A stretch of DNA of 64,000 bases from Chitinophagaceae bacterium (GCA_016721725.1 JADKHN010000001.1:1054001-1118000), one strand, 5' to 3'. Positions 50,255 to 59,694 are shown, numbered from the stretch's first letter. Program-made: numbers and translations. Notes: generated by a model not told the origin, from the sequence alone.

Positions 50255-51178
50255 CTAAACCAGGTCGATATCGAAATTCACCAGTTGCACGAATTCATTC
50301 AGCCTGGCATCGATATCCTCCCGGGTGAGCTCTTTTAATCTTTCGGGGCCGAATTTCTCCACGCAAAAACTGGCCATGGCGCTGCCAACGATGATGGCCG
50401 TCTTCATATTCTCGAAACTGATGTCCTTGGTCTTGGCCAGGTATCCGATGAATCCCCCGGCAAAGGTATCACCAGCGCCGGTGGGGTCGAACACGTCTTC
50501 CAGCGGAAGGGCCGGAGCGAAGAAAACATGTTCTCCATGGAATAATAAGGCCCCGTGTTCTCCTTTCTTGATGATAAGGAACTGGGGGCCCATTTTCAAG
50601 ATGGCCTTCGCCGCTTTTACCAGGGAAACCTCGCCGCTCAGTTGACGGGCTTCGCCATCATTCACCAGGAGTACGTCAATTTTTTTCAATACTTCCTTGA
50701 GGTCGTCCATCGCGATCTCCATCCAGAAATTCATGGTGTCCAGCACGATCAGTTTCGGGCGCACCTTCAGCTGGTCGATCACGTTCATCTGGATCTTAGG
50801 CATCAGGTTTCCCAGCATCAGGAATTCGGCTCCCTGGTAACTGTCGGGAACGATGGGATTGAAATCGGCCAGCACATTCAGGTCGGTGACCAGGGTGTCC
50901 CGCGTATTCATATCAATATGGTATTTCCCGCTCCAGAAGAAAGACTTCTTGTCGGGCACGATCTCCACGCCATCCATTTCAACTCCGCGGACCTTCAGTT
51001 CATCCATTTCCTCCTTGGGAAAATCATATCCCACAATGGAGATCTGTTGAACAGGGGTTATGAAATTACTGGCCGCGTAGGCAACATAGGTTGCCGAACC
51101 TCCTACGATCTTGTCTACTTTGCCAAAAGGGGTTTCGATCGCGTCGAACGCCATGGTTCCAACGGTGATTACTGACAT
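50255..51178 (-). CDS. PfkB family sugar/nucleoside kinase
   Basis: 307 residues, ribokinase fold. N-terminal glycine motif (VDKIVGGSATYVAYAASNF), ATP/anion-hole signature DVFDPTGAGDTFAGGFIGYL with the catalytic Asp. Substrate lid DTLVTDLNVLADFNP. Phosphorylates a sugar or nucleoside; specificity cannot be read. Single gene. Confidence 0.9.
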   Translation of the reverse strand: MSVITVGTMAFDAIETPFGKVDKIVGGSATYVAYAASNFITPVQQISIVGYDFPKEEMDELKVRGVEMDGVEIVPDKKSFFWSGKYHIDMNTRDTLVTDLNVLADFNPIVPDSYQGAEFLMLGNLMPKIQMNVIDQLKVRPKLIVLDTMNFWMEIAMDDLKEVLKKIDVLLVNDGEARQLSGEVSLVKAAKAILKMGPQFLIIKKGEHGALLFHGEHVFFAPALPLEDVFDPTGAGDTFAGGFIGYLAKTKDISFENMKTAIIVGSAMASFCVEKFGPERLKELTREDIDARLNEFVQLVNFDIDLV

Positions 51179-51348
51179 GGACTGATTGATTTTACTGATT
51201 GGGATTATGAAAACCGGTGCAAAAATAATGCTTTGCCGCTTGTTTTCGGCAAACTGTTTCCTGAAGGCAGAAGCCCTGAATAGTAGCCCGTATGCGTTAA
51301 CTTTGCCTTCTCATCTCCTTTTAACCAACAACCTGAAATTCGTTACCG

Positions 51349-51960
51349 ATGTTGATCCATATCCATCCCCAGAACCCACAACCCCGTTTGATCCGCCAGG
51401 TGGCGGAATGCTTACAGGATGGGGGCGTCATCATCTATCCTACCGATACGATCTATGGACTGGGTTGCGATATCATGAAGCAGAAAGCCATCGAAAGGAT
51501 CTGTACCATTAAGCAGGTAGACCCACAAAAGGCCCAGTTGTCGTTCATTTGCCGCGACCTGAGCCATCTGAGCGATTTTACCCGCAGCATCGATACCCCC
51601 CTGTACCGCTTATTGAAAAGCTATCTGCCCGGACCTTATACCTTTATCCTGCCCGCCAGTAAACTGGTGCCCAGGATACTGCAAAGCAAGAAATCCACGA
51701 TCGGTCTAAGGGTACCCGACAATGTCATCTGCCAGTCCTTCCTGGATCAATTGGGGCATCCGATCCTGAGCGCCTCACTGCCCGGGGAGATGGTGGAAGA
51801 ATACACGGATCCTGAAGTGATCGCGGAAAAATTCTCGGACCGGGTGGATATGATCATCGATGGCGGTATCGGAGGTATGGTTCCTTCCACCATCGTGGAC
51901 TGTACAACCGACGAATGGAAGATCACCCGGCAGGGAGCCGGTGAGATCATCTTTGAATAA
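51349..51960 (+). CDS. L-threonylcarbamoyladenylate synthase (Sua5/YciO/YrdC)
   Basis: 203 residues. Makes threonylcarbamoyl-AMP for t6A37 in ANN-reading tRNAs. QDGGVIIYPTDTIYGLGCDI, then KQVDPQKAQLSFICRDLSHL, LPGPYTFILPASKLVP and STIVDCTTDEWKITRQGAGE are the family's conserved segments. YciO-type paralogues cannot be excluded. An exact TAACTTTG (51298-51305) lies 44 bp upstream and could be its -7 element. Confidence 0.9.
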   Translation: MLIHIHPQNPQPRLIRQVAECLQDGGVIIYPTDTIYGLGCDIMKQKAIERICTIKQVDPQKAQLSFICRDLSHLSDFTRSIDTPLYRLLKSYLPGPYTFILPASKLVPRILQSKKSTIGLRVPDNVICQSFLDQLGHPILSASLPGEMVEEYTDPEVIAEKFSDRVDMIIDGGIGGMVPSTIVDCTTDEWKITRQGAGEIIFE

Positions 51961-51964
51961 AAAC

Positions 51965-51988
51965 GCCCCGCCAGGAGCAGGGCATTTT
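51965..51988 (+). terminator. Probable terminator after the Sua5-type gene
   Basis: GCCC(C)-GCCAGGAGCA-GGGC followed by ATTTTTT; short stem with strong U-tract, 5 bp after the stop codon. Confidence 0.6.
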
Positions 51989-52075
51989 TTGACATGACAG
52001 GATCCGTTTGCAATTCAATTCATCAATAGTTTTTTGTTTTTAATGGGATATTGGATAAGGCGGAGCTTGAACGGA

Positions 52076-52387
52076 TCAGAAATTCCGGTCACGCTTATTG
52101 TGTTTTTTTCGGGCTATACTCCTGTTCAAGCGCCGTTGTTCCCGGTTGATCTGCCTTCTTTCCCCCGGGGTTACTACGCCGTCCGCTTTGGCCCGTCTCA
52201 TTTCCCTTCGGATACTTCTTTCTCTGCGTGACAAGTTAATGGTCTCGGCCCGGGTCAGTTCACCGTTTCGAACGCCCTGCCGGATCCGGCTGTGCTGATT
52301 CGCCGATCTTAAACGGACCTGCGCCTCAGCGGGGTTGAATGCCGAGAACATAATGATCACAAGGGGGAGGATGAATTTTGTTTGCAT
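52076..52387 (-). CDS. Small exported arginine-rich protein
   Basis: 103 residues from ATG 52387 (MQTKFILPLVIIMFSAFNPAEAQ, a signal peptide); a longer frame starts 42 bp upstream. The mature part is highly basic and helical with EF-hand-like or repeat-like spacing: SRIRQGVRNGELTRAETINL and KADGVVTPGERRQINREQRR are two copies of a motif R..xG.(L/V)T.xE...(L/I). Similar small secreted proteins occur in Bacteroidota, function unknown. Confidence 0.75.
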   Translation of the reverse strand: MQTKFILPLVIIMFSAFNPAEAQVRLRSANQHSRIRQGVRNGELTRAETINLSRRERSIRREMRRAKADGVVTPGERRQINREQRRLNRSIARKKHNKRDRNF

Positions 52388-52466
52388 AAGGGTAATTAAA
52401 AAAGGTGAATAAATACACTTGCTGATCAATAGACCAGCAACAGTTGGAGGGGTTTAATCGGAGAGG

Positions 52467-53063
52467 TTAAAAAAGCGAAGGATCCGAAGGGAGTATATGG
52501 TAACTTTTCCGGTGATGGTCGCAGAGGCCGTATTGTTCAATTGCCTTCCGGTGGGTTGCGGTACCATATCCTTTGTTGCTGTTCCAGCCATATTGGGGAT
52601 ATTCGGTATGGAGTTGTTGCATGAATTCATCACGCCATGTCTTGGCCAGGATGCTGGCCGCGGCGATGGAAGCGAATTTCCCATCCCCTTTAACGATGCA
52701 GTGGTGTCTGATCTGCGGATAGGGGGCGAACCGGTTGCCATCCACCAGTAAGAGCTCAGGTTTGATCTTTAATGCTGCGATCGCCCCGTGCATGGCCCGG
52801 TAGGTGGCCTGCAGGATATTGATCCGGTCTATGTCCAGGTTACTGACCTGCTGAACGGAGAACGCGAGAGCTTCTTTTTCAATAAGGGGCCTGAGCCGGT
52901 CCCTTTGTTTTTCGTTGAGTTGCTTGCTGTCATTCAATAAAGGATCATGGAAATCCTTGGGCAGGATCACCGCCGCGGCGAAAACAGGACCGGCATAACA
53001 CCCCCGGCCGGCTTCATCGATGCCGGCTTCCAGGAGGGTACTATCGAAATAGGGTGAAAGCAC
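52467..53063 (-). CDS. rnhB: Ribonuclease HII
   Basis: 198 residues. Cuts RNA of RNA-DNA hybrids and single ribonucleotides in DNA. Catalytic acids: EAGIDEAGRGCYAGPVFAAA (Asp, Glu), LLVDGNRF (Asp) and the later Asp in KTWRDEFMQQLH. HTEYPQYGWNSNKGYGTATH is the typical C-terminal segment. Complete. Confidence 0.96.
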   Translation of the reverse strand: MLSPYFDSTLLEAGIDEAGRGCYAGPVFAAAVILPKDFHDPLLNDSKQLNEKQRDRLRPLIEKEALAFSVQQVSNLDIDRINILQATYRAMHGAIAALKIKPELLLVDGNRFAPYPQIRHHCIVKGDGKFASIAAASILAKTWRDEFMQQLHTEYPQYGWNSNKGYGTATHRKAIEQYGLCDHHRKSYHILPSDPSLF

Positions 53064-53080
53064 GTTATTTTTTTATTAGT

Positions 53081-53176
53081 TGAGACAAAGTCTCAGGACC
53101 AGCTCATCCTCGTCAGAGACGAGGACGAAACGGCTGAGTCTCTGGACCAGTTCATCCGCGTCAGAGACGAGGACGA
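53081..53176. repeat. Tandem REP-like elements before ctaA
   Basis: TGAGAC-AAA-GTCTCA (53081-53095) followed by GGACCAGCTCATCCTCGTCA and GAGACGAGGACGA; then a second, diverged copy GAGTCTCTGGACCAGTTCAT ... CGTCAGAGACGAGGACGAG. Same family as 49064 (inverted) and 49732. Confidence 0.8.
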
Positions 53177-53250
53177 GAGGGACGAGAGGGCAAATATCCG
53201 CTAAATCCATAAAAAACTTCTACAGAAAGCATTTGCAACAAATGCCGCTG

Positions 53251-53261
53251 TAAATTTGCGG
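53251..53261 (+). promoter_or_regulatory. Promoter -7 element of ctaA
   Basis: TAAATTTGCGG, with exact TAnnTTTG, 6-16 bp before the ATG at 53267; identical to the 11-mer before SCO (20845). TTTG at 53232-53235 is 15 nt upstream, a short spacer. If used, the mRNA leader would be nearly absent. Confidence 0.4.
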
Positions 53262-53266
53262 CTGAT

Positions 53267-54322
53267 ATGGATAAGCTGCAGATGGAAAAAAACAACAGGC
53301 CGGTGGCGATCTGGCTCCTGATCGGCGTGGGAATGATCGTGGTGCAGATCCTGCTGGGGGGTATCACCCGTTTGACCGAATCGGGTTTGTCGATTACCGA
53401 ATGGAAACCCGTTACCGGTACCTTGCCTCCGCTGAATGAAGCGGCCTGGATGGCCGAATTCGAAAAATACAAGCTCACCGACCAGTTCAAATATGTTCAC
53501 CGGCATTTCTCCCTATCCGACTTCAAATTCATTTTTTTCTGGGAATGGTTTCACCGCGTCTGGGCCCGTTTGATGGGACTGGTGTTCATTTTCGGCTTTG
53601 TTTATTTCCTGGTGCGAAAAAAATTCAGCCGGGACATGATCCAACCCATGATCATCCTGTTCATCCTGGGCGGCATACAAGGAGGCATCGGCTGGTTCAT
53701 GGTCAAGAGCGGACTGGTGCCCGAAAAATATTTTGTCGGGCATGTTGAACTCACCGTCCATTTCATCGCCGCATTGGGCCTCTTGTGTTACACCTTGTGG
53801 TTCGCACTTGGCCTTTTGGTGAAGACCGAACAGCAGGTGGTCAATAAGGGTTTGAAGCAATTCCTTGCTCTCATCGGTTTCGTACTGGTCATGCAACTCA
53901 TCTACGGAGGATTCATGGCCGGGTTGAGAGCCGCCATTTCTGCTCCTACCTGGCCGGATATCAATGGTAGCCTGGTTCCTTCTGGTATGGGCGAACAGTC
54001 GCCATTTGTCGCCAACCTCCTTTCCAATCCCATCACCGTACATTTCATTCACCGTTCCCTGGCCTATCTTTTATTCTTCCTCATACTGGCCTGTTGGTAC
54101 CAGAGCAGACGGATCCCCGGCAGCCGGTTCTTTACCTGGTTGCGGACAGCCTTTTTGGGATTAGTGCTTTTGCAGGTGGTCCTCGGGATATTGACCGTGT
54201 TTAACGCGACACATGCCGACCGGCTGGTGATACTTGGCGTAAGCCACCAATTTACCGCGATGGCCCTGGTCATGGTTTGGCTTGGCCTCTTGTTTGTGTT
54301 CAGGAAAAATCCTGTCCGATAA
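53267..54322 (+). CDS. ctaA: Heme A synthase (COX15/CtaA)
   Basis: 351 residues, eight helices, in the COX15 branch. Oxidises heme O (from CtaB) to heme A for the oxidase. Conserved GGITRLTESGLSITEWKPVT at the start, His ligands in EWFHRVWARLMG, GHVELTVHFIAALG, HFIHRSLAYLL and GVSHQFTAMALVM. It is 32 kb from the oxidase operon but shares an 11-mer promoter element with the SCO gene. Confidence 0.95.
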   Translation: MDKLQMEKNNRPVAIWLLIGVGMIVVQILLGGITRLTESGLSITEWKPVTGTLPPLNEAAWMAEFEKYKLTDQFKYVHRHFSLSDFKFIFFWEWFHRVWARLMGLVFIFGFVYFLVRKKFSRDMIQPMIILFILGGIQGGIGWFMVKSGLVPEKYFVGHVELTVHFIAALGLLCYTLWFALGLLVKTEQQVVNKGLKQFLALIGFVLVMQLIYGGFMAGLRAAISAPTWPDINGSLVPSGMGEQSPFVANLLSNPITVHFIHRSLAYLLFFLILACWYQSRRIPGSRFFTWLRTAFLGLVLLQVVLGILTVFNATHADRLVILGVSHQFTAMALVMVWLGLLFVFRKNPVR

Positions 54323-54360
54323 GCTACCCTTTTGTAGTAAATTTAGGTAACAGCCATTCC

Positions 54361-56583
54361 ATGAGATCCTTCCTGACCGCCTTTTTTTATTCTTTCCCGA
54401 TACAGCTGTTCATCCTTCATTTCAGAAAATTCCAGGTATTACTCGTTTTCTGGTATTTGTTGGTCAGTACCATCAGCAGTGGTTTCATGAAGAATTACGG
54501 AGCCGACGCCCTGTTCTTTTCACCCGAATACCTGGGCCAGGTGAATATGCTCAGCGCCGGGATCGTTGGCGTGGCCCTGGGTGTATTTATCATGAGCTGG
54601 AATGTGACGACCTTCATCCTGCACAGCAAGCGCTGCAAATTCCTGGCTACCACCAACAACCCCTTTTTAAAATACTGCATCAACAATGCCCTGCTTCCGC
54701 TGACCTTCCTGGTCTATTATTTTATCAGGCTCTATCGATTTGATGAATACCGCGAACTCATGCCGGCCGGCGAGGTATTGCTTTTGATATTGGGCCTATT
54801 GATCGGACTGATCCTGGTACTGATCTTTTCATTCGGTTTTTTTTTCGGCGCCGAGAAACAGATACGTCGTACCTTATCGCCGATCATGGCTGCTTCCCAG
54901 CACCTCAACCCTCCTGAGGAGATCAGACCCGACGATCAGCCTGATCCCTTCGGCATGCGGGTGAGTTATTTCATAAGTACGGGGTTCAGTTTGAAAAAAG
55001 TGAGGAATGTTTCACACTATACCCAGAATTTTCTTGATCTCGTATTCAAGCGTCACCATTTTTCCGGGATCATCAGCATCGTATTGGCCTTCGCTTTTCT
55101 CATCGTGGTTGGTTTTTTCATGGACAGTCCGTTCTTCCAGGTGCCTGCCGCGGCGAGCATCTTCATTTTCTTCGCGGTATTGATGGCCGTGATCGGCGCC
55201 CTTACCTATTTCCTGCAAAGCTGGAGCATTCCCTTCATCATCATTGTGGTGCTGGTCACGGACTTCCTTTACCAACGGGAGATCATCGATCCCCGGAACA
55301 AGGCCTATGGGCTGAATTATACCAACAGGCAGGAACGCCCTGCTTACAATAAGCAAACCCTTCAATCGCTTTGTTCGCCCGAGAAGATCCGGGAAGACCG
55401 GGCCCGGATGCTGACCATCCTTGATCACTGGAAACAAAAGCAAAAAGAAGACAGGCCGGTCATGATCTTCATCAATGTGAGCGGAGGCGGTTTGCGCAGC
55501 GGCACTTTCGTGATGAATACCTTGCAGCAACTGGATAGTCTTACCGGCGGACAATTCATGGAGCATGCTTTTCTCATCAGCGGGGCCAGCGGGGGTATGT
55601 TGTCCGCCGCCTATTACCGCGAATTGTATCGTCTCAATATCCATGGGCAATCACAATGGAAGAGAAACGATCCCCACTATACCAACCGGATCGCCGAAGA
55701 CCTCCTGAATCCCGTCTTCTCATCGATGATCGCCAGGGATATTTTCGCGCCGGTGCAAAAATTCACGGTTGGAACGAACCGGTATGTGAAGGACAGGGGC
55801 TACGCCTTTGAGCAGCAACTGTTGCATAACAGTGAAGGGATCCTCAATACCCAGATCAGGGATTACCAATCTGATGAAAGCCTCGCCCGCATCCCCCTCC
55901 TCATCAGCAATTCAACCATCTCCCGGGATGGAAGGAAGATGATGATCAGTTCGCAACCCATTTCTTTTTTAATGAAACCCGCGATTGCCGCGAATGATAG
56001 CAGCGTCAGTCCGGATGCCGTTGACTTCAACGCCCTGTTCGCCAAACAGGATCCGATGAACCTGCGTTTACTCAGCGCCCTTCGCATGAATGCCACCTTC
56101 CCTTATGTATTGCCCAATGTATGGCTGCCCACGGATCCCGTCATCGATGTGATGGATGCGGGATTGCGGGATAATTTCGGACAGGAGACGACCCTGCGGT
56201 TCATCGAATACTTCAAAGACTGGATCATGGAAAATACCGGCGGAGTGATCATCGTACAACTGAGAGACCGGCTGAAGGACAACTGGCAACAGCCCTTTGA
56301 GACCGGTTCCGTGACCGACATACTCATCAAACCGGCCACCATGTTGCAGCATAACTGGTACAAGCTGCAGGATTACAGTGAAAGCAGCCAGTACAGCTAC
56401 CTGCATGCGAACATGGACTCCCTGCTCAACCTGGTGACCTTCATGTATATTCCGGAAAAAGAGGAGAAGGGTGCGGCGCTGAATTTTCACCTGACCGCAA
56501 GGGAAAAGCGGGATATTACCGCTTCTTTTAACAATCCATTCAACCGGGAATCACTGAAGCGGTTCAGGGTATTATTTCATTGA
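54361..56583 (+). CDS. Membrane-anchored patatin-like phospholipase, first of two
   Basis: 740 residues from ATG 54361 (MRSFLTAFFYSFPIQLFILH); an in-frame ATG 84 bp upstream would lie inside ctaA. About six helices in residues 1-340, then a patatin domain: oxyanion loop VSGGGLRSG, nucleophile serine in LISGASGGMLSAAYY (about residue 410) and the dyad Asp in VMDAGLRDNFGQE (about 597). Predicted lipid acyl hydrolase working at the inner membrane. Ends 20 bp inside the convergent lipid-kinase gene. A second protein of the same build is at 60828. Confidence 0.88.
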   Translation: MRSFLTAFFYSFPIQLFILHFRKFQVLLVFWYLLVSTISSGFMKNYGADALFFSPEYLGQVNMLSAGIVGVALGVFIMSWNVTTFILHSKRCKFLATTNNPFLKYCINNALLPLTFLVYYFIRLYRFDEYRELMPAGEVLLLILGLLIGLILVLIFSFGFFFGAEKQIRRTLSPIMAASQHLNPPEEIRPDDQPDPFGMRVSYFISTGFSLKKVRNVSHYTQNFLDLVFKRHHFSGIISIVLAFAFLIVVGFFMDSPFFQVPAAASIFIFFAVLMAVIGALTYFLQSWSIPFIIIVVLVTDFLYQREIIDPRNKAYGLNYTNRQERPAYNKQTLQSLCSPEKIREDRARMLTILDHWKQKQKEDRPVMIFINVSGGGLRSGTFVMNTLQQLDSLTGGQFMEHAFLISGASGGMLSAAYYRELYRLNIHGQSQWKRNDPHYTNRIAEDLLNPVFSSMIARDIFAPVQKFTVGTNRYVKDRGYAFEQQLLHNSEGILNTQIRDYQSDESLARIPLLISNSTISRDGRKMMISSQPISFLMKPAIAANDSSVSPDAVDFNALFAKQDPMNLRLLSALRMNATFPYVLPNVWLPTDPVIDVMDAGLRDNFGQETTLRFIEYFKDWIMENTGGVIIVQLRDRLKDNWQQPFETGSVTDILIKPATMLQHNWYKLQDYSESSQYSYLHANMDSLLNLVTFMYIPEKEEKGAALNFHLTAREKRDITASFNNPFNRESLKRFRVLFH

Positions 56584-57484
56584 TGCCCGGCATGATCAGC
56601 TTAAAGGCGTTGGGGATGATGCTGATCTCGAATCGTTCGGCGGTATCAACGGGATCCCCGTCGATATGCAGGGGTGCCTGCCGCGGGTTCAGGATGATCA
56701 GTTCGCGGGTTTGGAAATAATGGATATCGTTTCGGTGATATTTTTTATCCTCATATTGCCTGATCTGTCCGTTGCGGATCTGCTTCAGTACCACCCAGAT
56801 CATCCTCAGCTTACTCATTTTATTCACCACTACGATATCCAGCAATCCGTCGTGCAGACTGGCCCTCGGAGCGATGGTGAATTGGTTGCCGAACTGGTTG
56901 CTATTGGCGATACTGATGAAAAATGCTTCGGTCCGCAGCTCCTGGCCGTTAACCACCAAGGTGAAAGGGTAAGGTTTGGCCCGGAAGAAATTCTTCACGG
57001 ATTGTTTGACATAAGTGAGCAGGCCACGTTTTTTTTGCCCGGCGAAATCATGGGCCACCTGCGCATCAAAACCCAGACCACAAAGCATGCAACTGAACCG
57101 GCCATTGATGTAAAAACTATCGATGGTTGTGGTATCGCCGGCGAAGATGACGTCAAGCGCTTTTTCAATATTGCGGGGGATCTTTGCAGCCAGTGCAAGA
57201 CCGTTGCCGCTGCCCAGGGGTATTATGCCAATGTTCACCGGGTTGCCTCTTAAAGCATTGGCCAACTGGTTCACCGTACCATCGCCGCCGCAGACCACGA
57301 CATCGGTGACCCCTTCTTCACGGATCTTTTTTTTCAGAAAATCGTATTCGCCCGAAGCCTCAGTGGCCAGGATCTCGAAGGGAATATGATTTACCCCGTG
57401 GCGTTTCTGTATGATCTCCGGCACCATCGTTTTCTTTCTGGTGCCGGAGATGGGGTTGATAAAATAGAGGATCTTCCGGGGCAT
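56564..57484 (-). CDS. Diacylglycerol/lipid kinase family protein
   Basis: 306 residues, DAGK catalytic fold (YegS/DgkB-like). ATP motif VVCGGDGTVNQLANALRGN and GIIPLGSGNGLALAAKIPRN; C-terminal segment APLHIDGDPVD. Phosphorylates diacylglycerol or another lipid. It overlaps the 3' end of the patatin gene tail-to-tail, fitting a lipid-turnover neighbourhood. Exact lipid unknown. Confidence 0.92.
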   Translation of the reverse strand: MPRKILYFINPISGTRKKTMVPEIIQKRHGVNHIPFEILATEASGEYDFLKKKIREEGVTDVVVCGGDGTVNQLANALRGNPVNIGIIPLGSGNGLALAAKIPRNIEKALDVIFAGDTTTIDSFYINGRFSCMLCGLGFDAQVAHDFAGQKKRGLLTYVKQSVKNFFRAKPYPFTLVVNGQELRTEAFFISIANSNQFGNQFTIAPRASLHDGLLDIVVVNKMSKLRMIWVVLKQIRNGQIRQYEDKKYHRNDIHYFQTRELIILNPRQAPLHIDGDPVDTAERFEISIIPNAFKLIMPGINEIIP

Positions 57485-57487
57485 GCA

Positions 57488-57928
57488 TTATTTTGACGTG
57501 GAGATCGTGCCGATGTAGATCTTTCTGATGGCTTCCATGCTCTTGGTATTGGAAGGTGTTTTTTCCACGATCAGTTTGATGGGCTTGCCTTTGGCCAGTC
57601 TTTTCAAGACGGCCTTGTCGGTGAGGATGAACTGACCGGCGGCACCGATCGTTTCAGAAGCGATGAACATTGGTTTCTCATCGTCACCCATCACTTCCAC
57701 TTTACGGAAATAAGGGCCGTCAACTGATTTGCCGCTGAGTTGAATGGACAATTTGTCCATGCCTTTATAAACCGACTTCTTGTAAGAGATCCCGCCATCT
57801 TGCTGGCCATCATTCAGTTTATATTGTCCCGATTTGATGCCATTGATGAACACATCTACGGTGCATTGGGCATAAACACTGCCGCTGAATAGGGTCAGGA
57901 ACAGCAAAAAGAAAAAATTACGTTTCAT
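57488..57928 (-). CDS. Small exported protein of unknown function
   Basis: 146 residues from ATG 57928, with a signal peptide (MKRNFFFLLFLTLFSGSVYA). The mature part is beta-rich (CTVDVFINGIKSGQYKLNDG ... YFRKVEVMGDDEKP) and has one Cys. No known domain recognised. It is 3 bp upstream of the lipid-kinase gene on the same strand, so they share a transcript. Confidence 0.75.
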   Translation of the reverse strand: MKRNFFFLLFLTLFSGSVYAQCTVDVFINGIKSGQYKLNDGQQDGGISYKKSVYKGMDKLSIQLSGKSVDGPYFRKVEVMGDDEKPMFIASETIGAAGQFILTDKAVLKRLAKGKPIKLIVEKTPSNTKSMEAIRKIYIGTISTSK

Positions 57929-57985
57929 GTTGAAAGATTTTGTGCCTATAAATATATTAAAAAAATCCATAGTAACCCCGGGATA

Positions 57986-59035
57986 TCACCACCGGATGAG
58001 TGCGCTGGCCCAGGTGAATCCACTGCCAAAAGCGGCCAGGCATACGAGGTCGCCTTCTTTGATCTTGCCCATTTCCCAGGCTTCGCATAAGGCGATGGGA
58101 ACGGAGGCCGCGGTGGTGTTACCGTATCGCTGAATATTATTATGCACCTGGTCGTCCCGGAGGTGTAATTTCTGTTGAACAAACTGGGCGATGCGCAGGT
58201 TGGCCTGGTGGGGGATGAGCATATTGAGGTCGGCGGTGGTCAGCCCGTTTTGTTTCAGCGATTCCTCCACGGCTTCGGGTAATTTGACAATGGCTTTCTT
58301 GAAGACAGCGGGTCCATCCATATAGGGGAAGTTCTGCGCCTCATCGATCATGGCATGGCTCATGAACATTTGCCCGATCTCCGCCTCATCAAATTTGGCC
58401 GGAAATTGCGGAGACCAGTGATTGGCATGGGTGCCCGGATTATACATGGCCAGTATCTCTGCGCTGCTGCCATCGCTGTGCAGGTGTGTACTGAGGATGC
58501 CCTGCCCTTCCCGGGTGGCGGGTTGCAGCACGACGGCGCCGGCTCCATCTCCAAAGATCACGGTCACATTCCGGCCGCGGGTACTGAAGTCGAGGCCAAA
58601 GGAATGTTTTTCACTACCGACCACCAGGATATTCTTATACATACCCGTCTTGATGAACTGGTCGGCCACAGAAAGGGCGTAAACAAAGCCGCTGCACTGG
58701 TTCCTCACATCCAGCGCCCCGATCTCTTTCATTTTAAGTTCCCGTTGGAGCAATACACCGCAACCGGGGAAATAATAATCCGGGCTCAGGGTGGCGAAAA
58801 CAATGAAATCGATCTCATCGGGAGTCGTTCCGGCCCGTTCCATGGCGATCTTTGCGGCCTCAACCCCCATGGTGGTCGTGGTTTCCGTCAACCGGTCGGC
58901 ATAATGCCTTTCCTGGATACCGGTACGCTCCTGGATCCATTCATCGCTGGTATCCATGTATTTCTTCAGGTCCTCGTTGGTATAGGTGTTCTTGGGCACA
59001 TAAAATCCAATGCCCGCGATCTTACTGTTTAGCAT
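57986..59035 (-). CDS. fabH: Beta-ketoacyl-ACP synthase III
   Basis: 349 residues. Starts fatty-acid synthesis by condensing acyl-CoA with malonyl-ACP. Catalytic Cys in LDVRNQCSGFVYALSVADQF, His in MLIPHQANLRIAQF and Asn in QRYGNTTAASVPIAL. TDEWIQERTGIQER is typical. Bacteroidota carry several FabH paralogues, so this may be a specialised one (branched starters or secondary lipid). Confidence 0.92.
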   Translation of the reverse strand: MLNSKIAGIGFYVPKNTYTNEDLKKYMDTSDEWIQERTGIQERHYADRLTETTTTMGVEAAKIAMERAGTTPDEIDFIVFATLSPDYYFPGCGVLLQRELKMKEIGALDVRNQCSGFVYALSVADQFIKTGMYKNILVVGSEKHSFGLDFSTRGRNVTVIFGDGAGAVVLQPATREGQGILSTHLHSDGSSAEILAMYNPGTHANHWSPQFPAKFDEAEIGQMFMSHAMIDEAQNFPYMDGPAVFKKAIVKLPEAVEESLKQNGLTTADLNMLIPHQANLRIAQFVQQKLHLRDDQVHNNIQRYGNTTAASVPIALCEAWEMGKIKEGDLVCLAAFGSGFTWASALIRW

Positions 59036-59160
59036 GCAATCGTTGTTTAATCGGGCAATTTACAAAATAGTGCATGATCTGCAACTGTTTCATTTGCAAC
59101 TTAACGATGGAACTTGTTCATCCTGGAAAATTAGGCTGGATGGGAGCCCGGGATCTTGGT

Positions 59161-59694
59161 TCAATTCACCCGGATCATATCCTTGATACAAAAATCATCA
59201 TCCAGCATGGGCATCACCCGGGTCTTGTAATGGATCTCGACGGATTTACGCAGGGCGCTATTGTTGCGGATCATCTTGGCGGTGAAATGTTCAGACAAAG
59301 GCAAGAGGGAAAGTTTATCATCCTTGATCCTCAGTTCGGCGATATAGACCTGGGAACGGATATGGATATTGAAGAATTTCCGTCCATCGATATAGGAAAG
59401 GAAAGCAGTGCCTTTGAGGGTGTCGGTGTTGGACACTCGGAAGGATCTCAGTTCATGGACGAATCCGATCAGGTCGATCTCGTATTCCATGTCCGACTTT
59501 TTTGACAGGATCATCTTCACCGGTTCGGGCTTATTGCCGGAGGGACTGTTCATGAAAGCCGCCCATTTGCCCAGCAGCTGATCCTCGACATAGGCAGAGG
59601 GCTCGTCTTCAAGCTGGTACACAGAACTGAAGGGACAAGCGCAGAGTACCGTACTCAGCAGAAAACCCCAGCCTATGATCGTTGTTTTTTTCAT
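59161..59694 (-). CDS. Lipoprotein of unknown function
   Basis: 177 residues from ATG 59694 (MKKTTIIGWGFLLSTVLCAC): the lipobox LCAC puts the acylated Cys at residue 18 or 20. The rest is a single beta-rich domain (LLGKWAAFMNSPSGNKPEPV; GTAFLSYIDGRKFFNIHI) resembling a lipocalin-like fold by pattern only. A longer start 39 bp upstream is unlikely. Confidence 0.78.
   Translation of the reverse strand: MKKTTIIGWGFLLSTVLCACPFSSVYQLEDEPSAYVEDQLLGKWAAFMNSPSGNKPEPVKMILSKKSDMEYEIDLIGFVHELRSFRVSNTDTLKGTAFLSYIDGRKFFNIHIRSQVYIAELRIKDDKLSLLPLSEHFTAKMIRNNSALRKSVEIHYKTRVMPMLDDDFCIKDMIRVN

Noticed and set aside
54277..54360. Upstream start for the first patatin gene
   Set aside because: It would overlap the ctaA coding end by 46 bp and adds 28 residues without a sensible signal; ATG 54361 begins a typical membrane segment.
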